Shown here one piece after another: positions 1 through 9,783 of a stretch of DNA of 64,000 bases. The translations under genes and the position numbers were made by a program. Source of the DNA: G032773895 sp965248935 (lineage in GTDB: Bacteria; Pseudomonadota; Gammaproteobacteria; Pseudomonadales; Cellvibrionaceae). The notes under the pieces are model-generated. The model worked only from the letters and a program-made list of their open reading frames with translations. It searched no databases and was not told where the DNA came from. Location of the stretch: assembly GCA_965248935.1 (NCBI GenBank), contig OZ252214.1, positions 806,001 to 870,000 on the forward strand, written 5' to 3'. How positions within the stretch are numbered: the first letter of the stretch is position 1; every line of letters begins with the position of its first letter.

Positions 1-1233
1 TCTAACAAAAAGACGAATAAAAAGACAAACAAAAAGAACAACCACCTCGAAGGCCAACCCAATAGAAAAGGCCAAGTACAACTTATTAACGGCGTAAACC
101 TCTGCGGCAAAATGCGCAAATCCCTGGGTTCCAAACGCAATATTATGAGCGATAACGATATCGCCACCATTACCCGCTGCTTTGGTAACTTTGAAGCGGT
201 GAATACTGTGGAGCTGGATAAACCCGCCGAACAAAAAAGTAATCGCGGTCGGCAATCCGCTAACCCCAAAAAGGACGCCCCCAAAACCTTTGCCAGTAAA
301 ATTTTTAAGAACCACGAATTTGGCTACCGCCGCATTACCATTGAGCGACCACTGCGGGAGTCCTACCAATTTAGTGACGAACGTATTGCGGAATTGCGTT
401 TTGCCAATAAACCCCTTACCAATGTAATGAAGTGGATATGGGAAGAACACGAAAAACAGGACAAACGTCTGTGGCACGATAACGAAGACTGCGAGCAGTA
501 CGGGGACCTAACAGGTAAAGAGGATTTTTTGCGCAAGCATATTAAAAGCCACTTCCCCGAGCTAAAAGAAAAGAATATTAAAGACCTACTGAATCGTGAA
601 ACTTGGTTAGCGCAAAAACAGGTAATGCAAAAAGCCAAACAGTTGCAAAGCGTGATTGGTAAAGACCAATACGATGATATGAATACCTTTGAAACCGCAC
701 TTAAACAGGCCAGCAACACCCTAAATGTGGACCCGGATAAATCACTCGACTCTGAGCAAACCAAGACCTTTAAGCTAGAGACAAAAGAAAAAAAGCAGAT
801 AACCGATGCCGTTAGCTGGAAAAATCCAGACGCAGAAAAAGTCGTTAAGAAAGTGCATAAAGGCAAGATCAACCCACTTTATGGTTTATTTGAAACCAAT
901 GACGACTCCACGGGTAAACAAATCGTGGTGGAATATAAAGCCGATGGCGACCTACGGGATAATGAAAATGTGGCCCTCAACCCAAGTCAAACCGTTAATG
1001 CGCTAAATGAGGCCCATTTTAAGAAAGAGGTCCAACCCCATGTGCCCGATGCCTGGATAGATGCCACTAAGACGGACGCCATTGATGGTGAGATTGGGAT
1101 CGTGGGCTATGAGATACCCTTTAATCGACATTTTTATGTGTATCAGTCACCTCGGGATTTGGAAGATATTGACGCGGATTTGGATAAGGTGAGCTCGGAG
1201 ATTATGGAGTTGTTGCGAGAGGTGCATTCATAG
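1..1233 (+). CDS. hsdM: Type I restriction-modification DNA methyltransferase subunit, C-terminal part
   Basis: The frame is open from base 1, so the gene starts before the window and only about 410 C-terminal residues are seen. The stretch G-Q-V-Q-L-I-N-G... followed by MRKSLGSKRN and the helical region after it is typical of the region following the catalytic domain of N6-adenine HsdM. The SAM-binding and NPPF motifs lie upstream and are not visible. The visible part opens with a lysine/asparagine-rich run (SNKKTNKKTNKKNN) encoded by a roughly 12-base tandem repeat, which may be an expanded linker. The stop overlaps the GTG start of hsdS by one base, implying translational coupling. With HsdS it methylates the target site; with HsdR it forms the restricting complex. 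Family identity is firm from the neighbours; the active site cannot be checked here. Confidence 0.9.
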   Translation, partial: SNKKTNKKTNKKNNHLEGQPNRKGQVQLINGVNLCGKMRKSLGSKRNIMSDNDIATITRCFGNFEAVNTVELDKPAEQKSNRGRQSANPKKDAPKTFASKIFKNHEFGYRRITIERPLRESYQFSDERIAELRFANKPLTNVMKWIWEEHEKQDKRLWHDNEDCEQYGDLTGKEDFLRKHIKSHFPELKEKNIKDLLNRETWLAQKQVMQKAKQLQSVIGKDQYDDMNTFETALKQASNTLNVDPDKSLDSEQTKTFKLETKEKKQITDAVSWKNPDAEKVVKKVHKGKINPLYGLFETNDDSTGKQIVVEYKADGDLRDNENVALNPSQTVNALNEAHFKKEVQPHVPDAWIDATKTDAIDGEIGIVGYEIPFNRHFYVYQSPRDLEDIDADLDKVSSEIMELLREVHS

Positions 1234-2597
1234 TGACTGGAAAGTTTCAAGCATACCCCAAGTACAAAAGCTCTAGCATTGAATGGCTTGACCATATACC
1301 CATTGACTGGGGAATTTCTAGACTAAAATATTGTGCAAATATTTTCGGGAGGATAGGATTTAGAGGCTATACAGTAAACGATATTGTCAACAAAGGTGAA
1401 GGGGCTTTAGTTCTAAGTCCATCTAATATTGACGAGGGCCGCTTTACCTTAGAGAAAAAAGCTTATCTTAGCTGGGATAAATATTATGAATCTCCAGAAA
1501 TAATGGTAACTCAAGGAGATATATTATTGGTAAAAACTGGATCAACCTTTGGAAAGTCTACAACCATTAGAAAAATAAATGAACCGATGACGATCAATCC
1601 TCAGATGGTATTGATCAAAAGTTCAAATATCGACTCTCAATTTCTGGATTACTTATTCAAATCAACACTTCTTAGGGCAAAAATCGATATAAATAATACT
1701 GGTAGCGGAATGCCAACCATGACACAAGAGAACATTAACTGTTTTCCCATACCTAAGCCCCCTGCAGACGTTGCAATAAAAATCGCTAACTTCCTAGACC
1801 ACGAAACCGCCAAAATCGATACCCTAATCGAAAAACAACAAGCACTTATCCAACTCCTCAAAGAAAAACGCCAAGCAGTGATTAGCCATGCTGTCACTAA
1901 AGGGTTAGATCCAGATGCGCCTATGCGTGACTCGGGGGTTGAGTGGTTGGGGGAGGTGCCGGCGCATTGGGTCGTAAGACGGTTAAAACATACTTCAACT
2001 CTACAATCAGGTATCCCTAAAGGGAAAGACCTTTCTGGTAAAGTTAGTATAAAAATTTCAATGCTCAGAGTTGCGAATGTTCAAGATGGGTATTTAAACC
2101 TAAACGACATTCACGAAATGGAAATAGAACCAAACCAATTGGAAAGATACGCATTGAGATATGGTGATGTTCTAATGAATGAAGGTGGAGACAATGATAA
2201 ATTAGGAAGAGGTGCCATTTGGAAATCTGAAATTGAACCGTGTATCCATCAAAACCACGTATTCGCAATCAGGCCGTTTTCAATTGAACCGGAATGGCTA
2301 GACTTGTTAACAAGAGCAAGCTACGCGAAATTTTATTTTTTTAGAGTAGCGAAGCAAAGTACCAATCTTGCCTCGATATCATCAACAAATATTAAAGAAA
2401 CACCACTAACCATTCCTCCCAAAAAAGAACGAACAGAAATAATAAATCACGTTTTCGAAAAGGTTCAATCGTTTAATAAAGCGGAAGACAAGTGCCTTGC
2501 TCAAATAGCTCTTCTGCAAGAACGCCGCACCGCCCTAGTCTCAGCCGCCGTCACTGGCAAGATAGATGTTCGAGAGTGGGAACAGCCCAATGCTTAG
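1233..2597 (+). CDS. hsdS: Type I restriction-modification specificity subunit S
   Basis: This 454-residue protein has the two-target-recognition-domain layout of HsdS. Each half begins with a similar phrase (S-x-IEWLDHIPIDW near residue 14 and GVEWLGEVPAHW near residue 232). Each half ends with a coiled-coil segment (around residues 190-220, ETAKIDTLIEKQQALIQLL, and around 415-445, LAQIALLQERRTALVSAAV). The two domains read the two halves of a split DNA target, and the helices set the spacing and dock HsdM. Translation starts at a GTG overlapping the hsdM stop. Recognition domains of HsdS are hypervariable, so the recognised sequence cannot be predicted. Identification is secure from the repeated architecture and operon position. 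Confidence 0.95.
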   Translation: MTGKFQAYPKYKSSSIEWLDHIPIDWGISRLKYCANIFGRIGFRGYTVNDIVNKGEGALVLSPSNIDEGRFTLEKKAYLSWDKYYESPEIMVTQGDILLVKTGSTFGKSTTIRKINEPMTINPQMVLIKSSNIDSQFLDYLFKSTLLRAKIDINNTGSGMPTMTQENINCFPIPKPPADVAIKIANFLDHETAKIDTLIEKQQALIQLLKEKRQAVISHAVTKGLDPDAPMRDSGVEWLGEVPAHWVVRRLKHTSTLQSGIPKGKDLSGKVSIKISMLRVANVQDGYLNLNDIHEMEIEPNQLERYALRYGDVLMNEGGDNDKLGRGAIWKSEIEPCIHQNHVFAIRPFSIEPEWLDLLTRASYAKFYFFRVAKQSTNLASISSTNIKETPLTIPPKKERTEIINHVFEKVQSFNKAEDKCLAQIALLQERRTALVSAAVTGKIDVREWEQPNA

Positions 2598-2929
2598 TAC
2601 GCGCTTCAATCCTGGAAACGTCAGCCCTACGCATCCATGCGTTCGCGGCATTAGCACATCTGACCGCCAGGGACGGTGGAAATGCAGAAATGTTTCTGGA
2701 AAACATTCTGCCCTGTACGTCATACCCACAAAATGTAATTTCGGCGAGGCCGGATTCGATAAAAAGGCAACTGTTGCACAATATGCAACCGTTCAAAACG
2801 CTTCTCGCTACCACGCCGAAATGTTGGAACCGAGTAACTCACTGGCTTTAGGGATTCGGAACGCAGTAGGTACCACCCAACTGCCCGTATTGTGTGACCA
2901 ACCCCTACGCAGTAAAGGAGCCAAATACG
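2598..2929. other. Spacer between hsdS and the RhuM-family gene
   Basis: About 330 bases with no convincing gene. Short reading frames occur on both strands but none has family similarity or a good ribosome binding site. The only clear signal is a TAAAGGAG Shine-Dalgarno sequence at 2913-2920, which selects the ATG at 2930 for the next gene. Confidence 0.6.
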
Positions 2930-3952
2930 ATGGATAACCTAGTACCCGCCCCTAAGGGCGAATTTATTCTCTTCCAAAGCGAGGACGGGCAAACCCAAGT
3001 GGAATGTCGGTTTGAATCGGATACTTTGTGGATGCCCCAAGCGTTAATTTGCACGCTATACGGTAAAGCGAAAGCCACCATCAGCGAGCATATTTCACAC
3101 ATTTTTGAAGAGGGCGAATGCAGTGAAGATTCAGTTGTTCGGTTATACCGAACAACTGCCGCCGATGGCAAACCTTACACGGTTAAACATTACAGCCTGC
3201 CGCTTATTCTCGCCGTAGGCTTCCGCGTACGCTCCAAGCAAGGCACCCAGTTCAGGCAATGGGCCACCCGCACCCTACAGGAATACTTGGTGAAGGGGTT
3301 TGCCATCGACGACGAGCGTCTTAAAAACCCACCTGTTGGCCAGTCCCAAGTGCCGGACTATTTTGACGAGATGCTGGAGCGCATTCGCGATATTCGGGCC
3401 AGCGAACGGCGCATGTATCTGAGGGTAAAGGAGATATTTACCCTGGCCGCTGACTATGAATCCAACAATAAACACACCACACAGTTTTTCCAAACCATGC
3501 AGAACAAATTGCACTTTGCTTCCACGGGCTTAACGGCGGCGGAGTTAATTCGCCAGCGAGTAGATGCGAGCAAACCCAATGCAGGCTTAACCAGTTTTAA
3601 AGGTGACGATGTACGTAAAACGGATGTCACCATTGCCAAAAATTATTTACACGAAGACGAGATTAAAGGGCTAAACCGAATTGTGACCATGTGGTTGGAC
3701 TTCGCCGAGGACCAAGCCTTACAACGCAAGCAGGTATTTTTAGAAAACTGGAAAGAAAAGCTGGACCAATTTCTCACGTTTAATAGCCGAGAAGTATTGC
3801 GGGGCGCTGGCACGGTGAGTAAACCGGATGCGGATGCCATGGCCAAAAAAGAATACGAACAATACGCAGAAAACCAGAGGCGCTTAAAAGAAGCCGAAGG
3901 CGAACGACTGAATATTGCGTATTTAGAGCAGCACATAAAAAAAGACACATAA
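2930..3952 (+). CDS. rhuM: RhuM-family protein inside the hsd operon
   Basis: A 340-residue protein of the virulence RhuM family. The N-terminal third resembles a Fic/DNA-binding adaptor fold common in mobile defence loci: a helix-turn-helix-like part (LICTLYGKAKATISEHISHIF, about residues 42-62), then AADGKPYTVKHYSLPLILAVGFRVRSKQGTQFR-type residues. The C-terminal half is helical. The ATG at 2930 is chosen because TAAAGGAG lies 9 bases upstream; an upstream in-frame GTG at 2894 has no such signal. RhuM was named from a Salmonella pathogenicity island, but homologues are frequent between type I hsd genes, and that is the setting here. The biochemical function is unknown; regulation or modulation of the restriction system is an inference from position. 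Confidence 0.88.
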   Translation: MDNLVPAPKGEFILFQSEDGQTQVECRFESDTLWMPQALICTLYGKAKATISEHISHIFEEGECSEDSVVRLYRTTAADGKPYTVKHYSLPLILAVGFRVRSKQGTQFRQWATRTLQEYLVKGFAIDDERLKNPPVGQSQVPDYFDEMLERIRDIRASERRMYLRVKEIFTLAADYESNNKHTTQFFQTMQNKLHFASTGLTAAELIRQRVDASKPNAGLTSFKGDDVRKTDVTIAKNYLHEDEIKGLNRIVTMWLDFAEDQALQRKQVFLENWKEKLDQFLTFNSREVLRGAGTVSKPDADAMAKKEYEQYAENQRRLKEAEGERLNIAYLEQHIKKDT

Positions 3953-3984
3953 AGAATTCAAACAGCATTGAATGGGATGGCAGT

Positions 3985-6900
3985 ATGAGCGATAAGGCCA
4001 GTGAGCTAGCGTTTCAAAATGACATGATCCAACAGTTAGTGGACAACGGTTGGAAGCTGGGCAAACCCGAACACTACAACCGTGAACTGGCCTTATACGA
4101 ACAGGATACCCTGAACTTTGTGAAAGCCACCCAGGAAGCCCAGTGGGATAAGTACTGCGCGCTTTACCCAAACGCCCCAGAAAAAACTTTTTTGGAACGC
4201 GTTGCCTCCCAGCTGAATAAAGTCGACCCCAATGCGGCCAATAAAGATATGCGAACCTTTGGCACCCTGGGCGTACTTCGGCACGAACTGCGCGACCGAG
4301 GCACCCGCTTTAAGCTCTGCCAATTTAAACCGGAACATGATTTAAACCCAAAAACGCTGGCCAATTACAACAACAATATTTTGCGGGTGGTACCGGAACT
4401 GGTGTACAGCCCTTGGTGCACAGCCGAGGCTTTAAAAGATGCCGAGGTCACCTACGCCGACCTCTCCAAAGAAAAGGCGGCGCAAGCCAAAAAGAAAGCC
4501 AAAGCATGGCGAATAGACTTGGTTTTATGTGTGAACGGCCTGCCCATTGCGACCTTGGAATTAAAATCCGAATTTAAGCAGGCCGTGCAAAACGCGATTA
4601 AACAATACAAGACCACTCGTTTTCCTGTTGACCCTAACACGAAAAAACCCGAGCCCTTGCTTACCTTTAAACGCGGCGCCTTAGTGCATTTTGCGGTGAG
4701 CCAATACCAAGTGTATATGGCAACACGTTTAGAAGGCGACAATACGGTTTTCTTACCCTTTAATAAAGGTACCCAAGAGGGCGGTGCGGGGAATGATGTG
4801 CCCGAGGATATTAACCAGTACGCGACGGATTATTTGTGGAATGAGGTGCTACAGCCAGACAACCTATTAAATATTCTCGCGCACTATGTGCATTTACAGA
4901 TTGAAGAAAAAGAAGACCCGGAAGGCCGCAAGTACAAAAAAGAAACGCTTATCTTCCCCCGTTACCATCAATGGGATGTGGTGAACAAACTTGTCCAAGC
5001 GGCACACGACGAAGGCCCCGGCCATAAGTATTTAATTCAACACAGTGCCGGGTCGGGGAAATCCAATTCCATCGCCTGGACAGCACACCAACTGTCGTCA
5101 CTGCACAATACCGACGGCAACAAGCAATTTCATTCCGTGATTATTGTGACGGATAGAACCGTGTTAGACGATCAACTGCAAGATACCATCACCCAATTTG
5201 AACACCCGGATGGCGTGGTTGGGCGCATTAACAATAAAGAAGGGGAGGGCTCTAAATCCGAAAAGCTGGCGGCTGCTCTGGAAGCCTCCCAATCCATTAT
5301 TATTGTCACCATTCAAACCTTCCCCCATCTGCTAGACACCATTGAACACAGTATCACCTTAAAGGAACGCCATTACGCCATTATTGCGGACGAGGCCCAC
5401 TCCTCCCAAACCGGCTCGACGGCACGCAAATTAAAAGAAGTGCTTATGGTCGAAGGCCGAGATGACGATGAAGAGTTGAGCCCTGACGATATTTTAGACG
5501 CAGCGGTTGCGTCACGAAAAGCGTCGAGCAACCTGAGCTATTTTGCCTTTACGGCCACCCCCAAACCCAAAACGCTGGAATTATTTGGCCGCCTGCCTAA
5601 ACCCAACGAACCCGCCTCCAAAAGAAATATACCGGAGGCCTACCATGTATACAGTATGCGCCAAGCCATAGAAGAAAATTTTATTTTGGATGTATTAAAA
5701 AATTACACCAATTATAAAGTCGCCTATAACTTAGCCTTAAAAATACACAGCGCCGACAATGAGGTGGAGAGTAAAAAAGCCAAGGTCAAGCTTAACCAGT
5801 GGGTACGGCTGCACGATTACAATATCAGTCAAAAAGTGGTGGTGATTGTTGAGCACTTTAAAGACAACGTCATGCATTTACTTCACGGCCAGGCTAAAGC
5901 CATGGTGGTGACCAGTTCACGCAAAGAAGCGGTGCGTTACAAGCTGGGCTTTGATAAATATATTGCCGAAGCGATAGAACAAGGCAAACCGGGCTATCAC
6001 CAGATTCAATCCATGATCGCTTTTTCTGGTGAAGTGGAGTTCAGTGAAAAAGACCCCAACTGCGAAGGTTTAATGGGAGAGAAATTTACCGAGACCAATA
6101 TGAACCCTAACCTCAAAGGCCGCGATATGCGCAATGCCTTTGACTCCGACGATTACCAAGTGATGATTGTCGCCAACAAGTTCCAGACGGGCTTTGACCA
6201 ACCCAAACTCTGCGCAATGTACGTGGACAAAAAACTAGGTGGCGTCGAGTGTGTGCAAACACTGTCCCGTTTAAACCGAACCTACCCAGGCAAAGCCGAG
6301 TGCGGCACCTTTGTTCTGGACTTTTTTAATGAGCCGGATGAGATTTTGGCTGCGTTCCTACCCTATTACAAAACCGCTGGACTTGACGATGTCTCCGACC
6401 CCGATTTAATTTTTGATTTATTCGACAAGCTACGCGCCTCGGGTATTTTCCTATCGCAAGAAGTAGAACAATTCTGCGAAGCATTTTTAGTTAAAAACAA
6501 AAGTAACGCCGCCATTGCCAATATTTGTAAACCGGCGGTGGAACGCTGGACGAAACGTTACAAACTGGCAATAGACGCCTATAAGCAAGCAAAAGAAATG
6601 CTGGAACGCACTAAGCGCACCAAAGACCCTGTTCTTTTGGCGAATGCAGAAAACAGCTACAAGGAATGCAAACAGGAAAAAGATGCTCTGGAAATATTCA
6701 AAAAAGACTTGGGCACCTTTGTGCGCTTTTATGAGTTTATGTCGCAAATTGTGGACTACAACGATAAAGACTTGGAAAAACTCAGTCTATACGCTCGAAA
6801 CTTGCGCCTGATGTTGCGTGAAGCCTTTATCGATGACGATGAGATCGACTTGGATGGCGTGGTATTAAGCCACTACCGCTTATCCAAAATTCGTCAGCAG

Positions 6901-7293
6901 GATATGAGGCTTAGCGAACGAACCGAGGAATATACTCTACAACCGGGAGACGAGCTGGGCACGGCAAAACCCAAAGATAAAAAGGAGGAGTTTCTCTCTC
7001 TGATTCTTTCCCGCTTAAACGAAATGTTTATTACCGACGCACTCACCGAAAAAGATATGGTGAACTACGCCAATACTATTCGGGATAAGGTCAGCGAGAA
7101 TGATAAAGTGATGATGCAGATTACTAACAATACCCAAGACCAGGCGATGCTCGGCGACTTCCCGCAAGCGGTTGAAGATGCGGTGATGGACAGCAGCGAA
7201 GCCCACCAAAACCAGATGATGCAGCTTTTGTCTGACCCTAAGAGGGGAAAAGAATTTTCACGTTTGATTTTTGATTTACTGCGCAAGGAGTAG
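3985..7293 (+). CDS. hsdR: Type I restriction endonuclease subunit R
   Basis: This 1102-residue protein is full length for HsdR, the ATP-driven translocating nuclease. In order there is an N-terminal PD-(D/E)xK nuclease core (D178, then E192-L-K194, with Q and Y residues of the QxxxY motif following); helicase motif I HSAGSGKS around residue 352; DEAH around residue 468 (IIADEAHSSQ); a TATP motif III (FAFTATPKPKTLELFG); and motif VI-region residues VANKFQTGFDQP. The C-terminal 300 residues are helical and should contact HsdM. It starts 32 bases after the RhuM-family gene and closes the operon hsdM-hsdS-rhuM-hsdR. All catalytic motifs are intact, so the system looks functional provided the unseen hsdM start is intact. 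Confidence 0.97.
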   Translation: MSDKASELAFQNDMIQQLVDNGWKLGKPEHYNRELALYEQDTLNFVKATQEAQWDKYCALYPNAPEKTFLERVASQLNKVDPNAANKDMRTFGTLGVLRHELRDRGTRFKLCQFKPEHDLNPKTLANYNNNILRVVPELVYSPWCTAEALKDAEVTYADLSKEKAAQAKKKAKAWRIDLVLCVNGLPIATLELKSEFKQAVQNAIKQYKTTRFPVDPNTKKPEPLLTFKRGALVHFAVSQYQVYMATRLEGDNTVFLPFNKGTQEGGAGNDVPEDINQYATDYLWNEVLQPDNLLNILAHYVHLQIEEKEDPEGRKYKKETLIFPRYHQWDVVNKLVQAAHDEGPGHKYLIQHSAGSGKSNSIAWTAHQLSSLHNTDGNKQFHSVIIVTDRTVLDDQLQDTITQFEHPDGVVGRINNKEGEGSKSEKLAAALEASQSIIIVTIQTFPHLLDTIEHSITLKERHYAIIADEAHSSQTGSTARKLKEVLMVEGRDDDEELSPDDILDAAVASRKASSNLSYFAFTATPKPKTLELFGRLPKPNEPASKRNIPEAYHVYSMRQAIEENFILDVLKNYTNYKVAYNLALKIHSADNEVESKKAKVKLNQWVRLHDYNISQKVVVIVEHFKDNVMHLLHGQAKAMVVTSSRKEAVRYKLGFDKYIAEAIEQGKPGYHQIQSMIAFSGEVEFSEKDPNCEGLMGEKFTETNMNPNLKGRDMRNAFDSDDYQVMIVANKFQTGFDQPKLCAMYVDKKLGGVECVQTLSRLNRTYPGKAECGTFVLDFFNEPDEILAAFLPYYKTAGLDDVSDPDLIFDLFDKLRASGIFLSQEVEQFCEAFLVKNKSNAAIANICKPAVERWTKRYKLAIDAYKQAKEMLERTKRTKDPVLLANAENSYKECKQEKDALEIFKKDLGTFVRFYEFMSQIVDYNDKDLEKLSLYARNLRLMLREAFIDDDEIDLDGVVLSHYRLSKIRQQDMRLSERTEEYTLQPGDELGTAKPKDKKEEFLSLILSRLNEMFITDALTEKDMVNYANTIRDKVSENDKVMMQITNNTQDQAMLGDFPQAVEDAVMDSSEAHQNQMMQLLSDPKRGKEFSRLIFDLLRKE

Positions 7294-7911
7294 ACGGTTA
7301 TGAAGATTGGATTATATTCACGGGCACCAACTTTTTTATAACAATCATGAGTTGGTAATTCTGAGGGTACTTTGTCTGTAAACGGATACCGCCGAGAATA
7401 AAAAAGCCAAGTTCAAACTGAACCCAGGGGCTTAACGCAAATTTAGAATGAATGTGTACTCTTCTACGTGCCCATACGCGCAAATTCCATTGATCGACCG
7501 AACTACATCAGCAAGTCAGTTTACACACTCCATGTGAACATTTCTAAAACTCACTCAAGCCATATGTAGCTCTGTCGCAGCCTTCCTAAGCGTTACGCAT
7601 TGCGGTGTGATGCATAGGGCTCGCACGGTTGCGACTCCCCCTGACAAGCTCTGAACAATGCCTTTTGAGGTTACCGCTCACGAGAAACGGCCACTCAAAA
7701 GGGTACGCTGAGCTTGTGAACTTACGGGCGGCTAGAATTGTGTTTAGCGTGGGTAATCTTGTGATGCTGGTTTGTAGTGTCAAATGGGTTGGGGTATTTA
7801 ATAGCATCGATATGGCGTCATTTAGGTGTGATTTCCGCCAATAAGCCTTAGTTGTGTTGTGGATACATTGATCATGAATTATGTTTAGGGGAGAAATAGG
7901 GGTTCGCCGAT
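7294..7911. other. Gene-poor spacer after hsdR
   Basis: About 620 bases without a gene I can support. A 71-codon plus-strand frame (7629-7844) and an overlapping 73-codon minus-strand frame (7586-7807) are both open through the central part, but neither has a clear start signal or recognised family. The stretch might be remnant or untranslated repeat DNA. No terminator with a convincing T-tract was seen directly after hsdR. Confidence 0.4.
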
Positions 7912-8766
7912 ATGGATAAAGCTAAATTCTATAAACGACTAAAAGAAGCTTACGTTGCATTTAAGCGTGAAATCTGTTTTTTCATGTTGTTTCTAATATT
8001 ACTAATACAGATATTTCCCACGGTCATACTCTCGACCAACTTGTCAGAGGACACAGTACTAAATGTTAAAATTTCAATATTGGTTTTTTTGGGCTTGCAG
8101 TTTATTAATGTATTGTTCGATATGTACGAAAAGGTTCAGCAAGATATACGACGTGTGACCATTATTGAGTCAAATGATCTGTTGGAAAATATTTACAGAT
8201 TGGTGAAAAATGAGAACGAAATCAGTATTAAATACATCACTATAGCGGGTTCTACAGGCTGGGGGGACGTATTGTGTAAGTTCTTAGATAAAGCTGACTC
8301 TCATTGCCTATTGGCAAAACGAAAAATAAAAATCGAAATTGCTACTATAGCGGAATCATTTTTATGCCAGCTGGGTGAAAAAGGACATCGCTACGAATCT
8401 GTTTCCTCTACGGTGGATGAAATTCAGCGCTCTATGCTTAGGTTGAAAAATAATGGGTACAAAAATGTGGATATTCAATTGTATCGTTATACGCATATGC
8501 CCAATTTTATTGGCTACTTGGTGAACGATAATTATTTGTTTTCGACTTTGGCTTATTGGGAGTTAGAGGATGGGAGCGAAAATAATTTGGTTTTGCGTGG
8601 GGGCCGGCGTCCACATATTGTATACGATAAAAACGATGGTTTTGGCGGAGATTATTATATTAATAAATTTAAGGGATGGTTTCGGTATGTTGTGGATAAT
8701 CAACCAAAGATTGAGGATGTGGAACTAGAAAAGGAAGAAAAAATAGAGACAGTAATCGAGTCATGA
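7912..8766 (+). CDS. Two-helix membrane protein with a possible PLD-like C-terminal domain
   Basis: A 284-residue protein of unknown family. Two hydrophobic segments near the N-terminus (about residues 21-40 and 49-71) would anchor it in the inner membrane, leaving roughly 200 residues in the cytoplasm. That soluble part alternates predicted beta strands and helices (for example YITIAGSTGWGDVLCKFLD near 115 and VDIQLYRYTHMPNFIGYLV near 185), and the order recalls the phospholipase D-like domains of some defence effectors. No HKD motif is visible, so this is a weak structural impression only. It follows the type I restriction operon on the same strand, and its stop overlaps the next start codon (ATGA). 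An accessory anti-phage role is inferred from position. Confidence 0.7.
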   Translation: MDKAKFYKRLKEAYVAFKREICFFMLFLILLIQIFPTVILSTNLSEDTVLNVKISILVFLGLQFINVLFDMYEKVQQDIRRVTIIESNDLLENIYRLVKNENEISIKYITIAGSTGWGDVLCKFLDKADSHCLLAKRKIKIEIATIAESFLCQLGEKGHRYESVSSTVDEIQRSMLRLKNNGYKNVDIQLYRYTHMPNFIGYLVNDNYLFSTLAYWELEDGSENNLVLRGGRRPHIVYDKNDGFGGDYYINKFKGWFRYVVDNQPKIEDVELEKEEKIETVIES

Positions 8767-8951
8767 GCGACCCCAATTGTCGAGTTCGTTGTTCCGAGGA
8801 CGCTATAAAGCAAACTTGGCAGTTGGTCTCGGACAGTCAAGAAAAAACGCTAACCGACCAACATGGCCAGTATTTTATGATTTTAGAGCTTGTGCCGGGC
8901 AAAGAAGGCGGACAAAAAACAGAGCGCTTTAAACTTCCCTATCAAGAGTGA
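8763..8951 (+). pseudogene. Chimeric partial duplicate of the downstream exported-protein gene
   Basis: The frame begins in an ATGA overlap with the membrane-protein gene. After 18 unrelated residues it runs into 44 residues identical to the C-terminus of the protein encoded at 9352-9783 (from WQLVSDSQEK to KLPYQE). The join at 8817 is exactly the left edge of a 445-bp direct repeat. It lacks the signal peptide and the first two thirds of the parent protein, so it is best read as a duplication artefact. An expressed fusion cannot be excluded because the frame and overlap are intact. Confidence 0.75.
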
Positions 8952-9261
8952 GTAAATATATTAACGCAGATTCAACGTTGAAGTGCATCAAGGTATTAAC
9001 GCAAAGTTTAACCCAAGTCTTCTTGCAAAAGTGAACGTTATATTGGTGATTCATTTAGTTTAAACGCACTTATCTGAGCTATATTGTATGGCTCAACCAT
9101 TGACCCTCAAAATTGTACGGCTCAACGCAAGCGCTTTATTTTTTAAGCACTACGCCATTTTTCCAAGATTCTCTCTCTCACCGCTCAGTCTTTTAAAATC
9201 AATCTCTTGCTATAAAATAGCCAACATCCTTAATCGTCTAAAATAAAGTGGAAAAGAGAAG
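8817..9261 (+). repeat. 445-bp direct repeat, copy 1
   Basis: Near-identical to 9649-10093 at a constant offset of 832 bases. I saw one mismatch (C versus T in the AAAAAACGCTAACC stretch) and no insertions or deletions. It contains the last 44 codons of the small exported-protein gene and about 300 bases of its downstream sequence. Right junction: copy 1 continues with AACTTTCC and copy 2 with CGTAAAGT. Confidence 0.93.
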
Positions 9262-9351
9262 AACTTTCCATGGCTGTCAGGTATTGTTGTAGTTCCACCC
9301 GATGCCCATCACCTTTTAACTATGGCACAATTGAAGTGTAATTAACGACTT

Positions 9352-9783
9352 ATGTTATCTCAATGCTTTATCAAATGGTTAGGTACGTGTCTGTTTGTTA
9401 TATGTTTTATGGCATGTGCGGTTGCGAATGAGCAATATGCCCAAGTCTTTGAGCGAATTTCTACAGAGGTATCTTTTCGACAGTGGAATCAAAAAGGACT
9501 GGGCGAGGTATTTGAGCGCAACGACATTAGCGTGATTAAATCGCCAAATAACTGTGGTGATATTGTTATTCTTCGGTGGTCTGCTAAGGCTACGGAGTTT
9601 AAAGCTGAGGTCTATCGTGCCGATGCCTGTACAGAGCCTCCGAGCGAATGGCAGTTGGTCTCGGACAGTCAAGAAAAAACGTTAACCGACCAACATGGCC
9701 AGTATTTTATGATTTTAGAGCTTGTGCCGGGCAAAGAAGGCGGACAAAAAACAGAGCGCTTTAAACTTCCCTATCAAGAGTGA
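9352..9783 (+). CDS. Small exported protein of unknown function
   Basis: A 143-residue protein with a Sec signal peptide: lysine near residue 9, hydrophobic core GTCLFVICFMACAV, and a probable signal peptidase I site after AVA (about residue 25). A lipobox reading around the cysteine in FMAC is possible but atypical. The mature part of about 118 residues has two cysteines (in NNCGD and DACTE) that could form a disulphide in the periplasm. No family recognised. The last 44 codons and the 3' flank are duplicated upstream. The ribosome binding site is weak, so the start is moderately certain. Confidence 0.75.
   Translation: MLSQCFIKWLGTCLFVICFMACAVANEQYAQVFERISTEVSFRQWNQKGLGEVFERNDISVIKSPNNCGDIVILRWSAKATEFKAEVYRADACTEPPSEWQLVSDSQEKTLTDQHGQYFMILELVPGKEGGQKTERFKLPYQE

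Noticed and set aside
363..872. 169-codon minus-strand frame inside hsdM
   Set aside because: It lies opposite a well-supported coding frame and is serine/cysteine/phenylalanine-rich, as expected for antisense of a lysine-rich gene.
9352..9783. Lipoprotein reading of the exported protein
   Set aside because: The cysteine context FMAC lacks the usual leucine at -3, and AVA followed by NE is a good signal peptidase I site.
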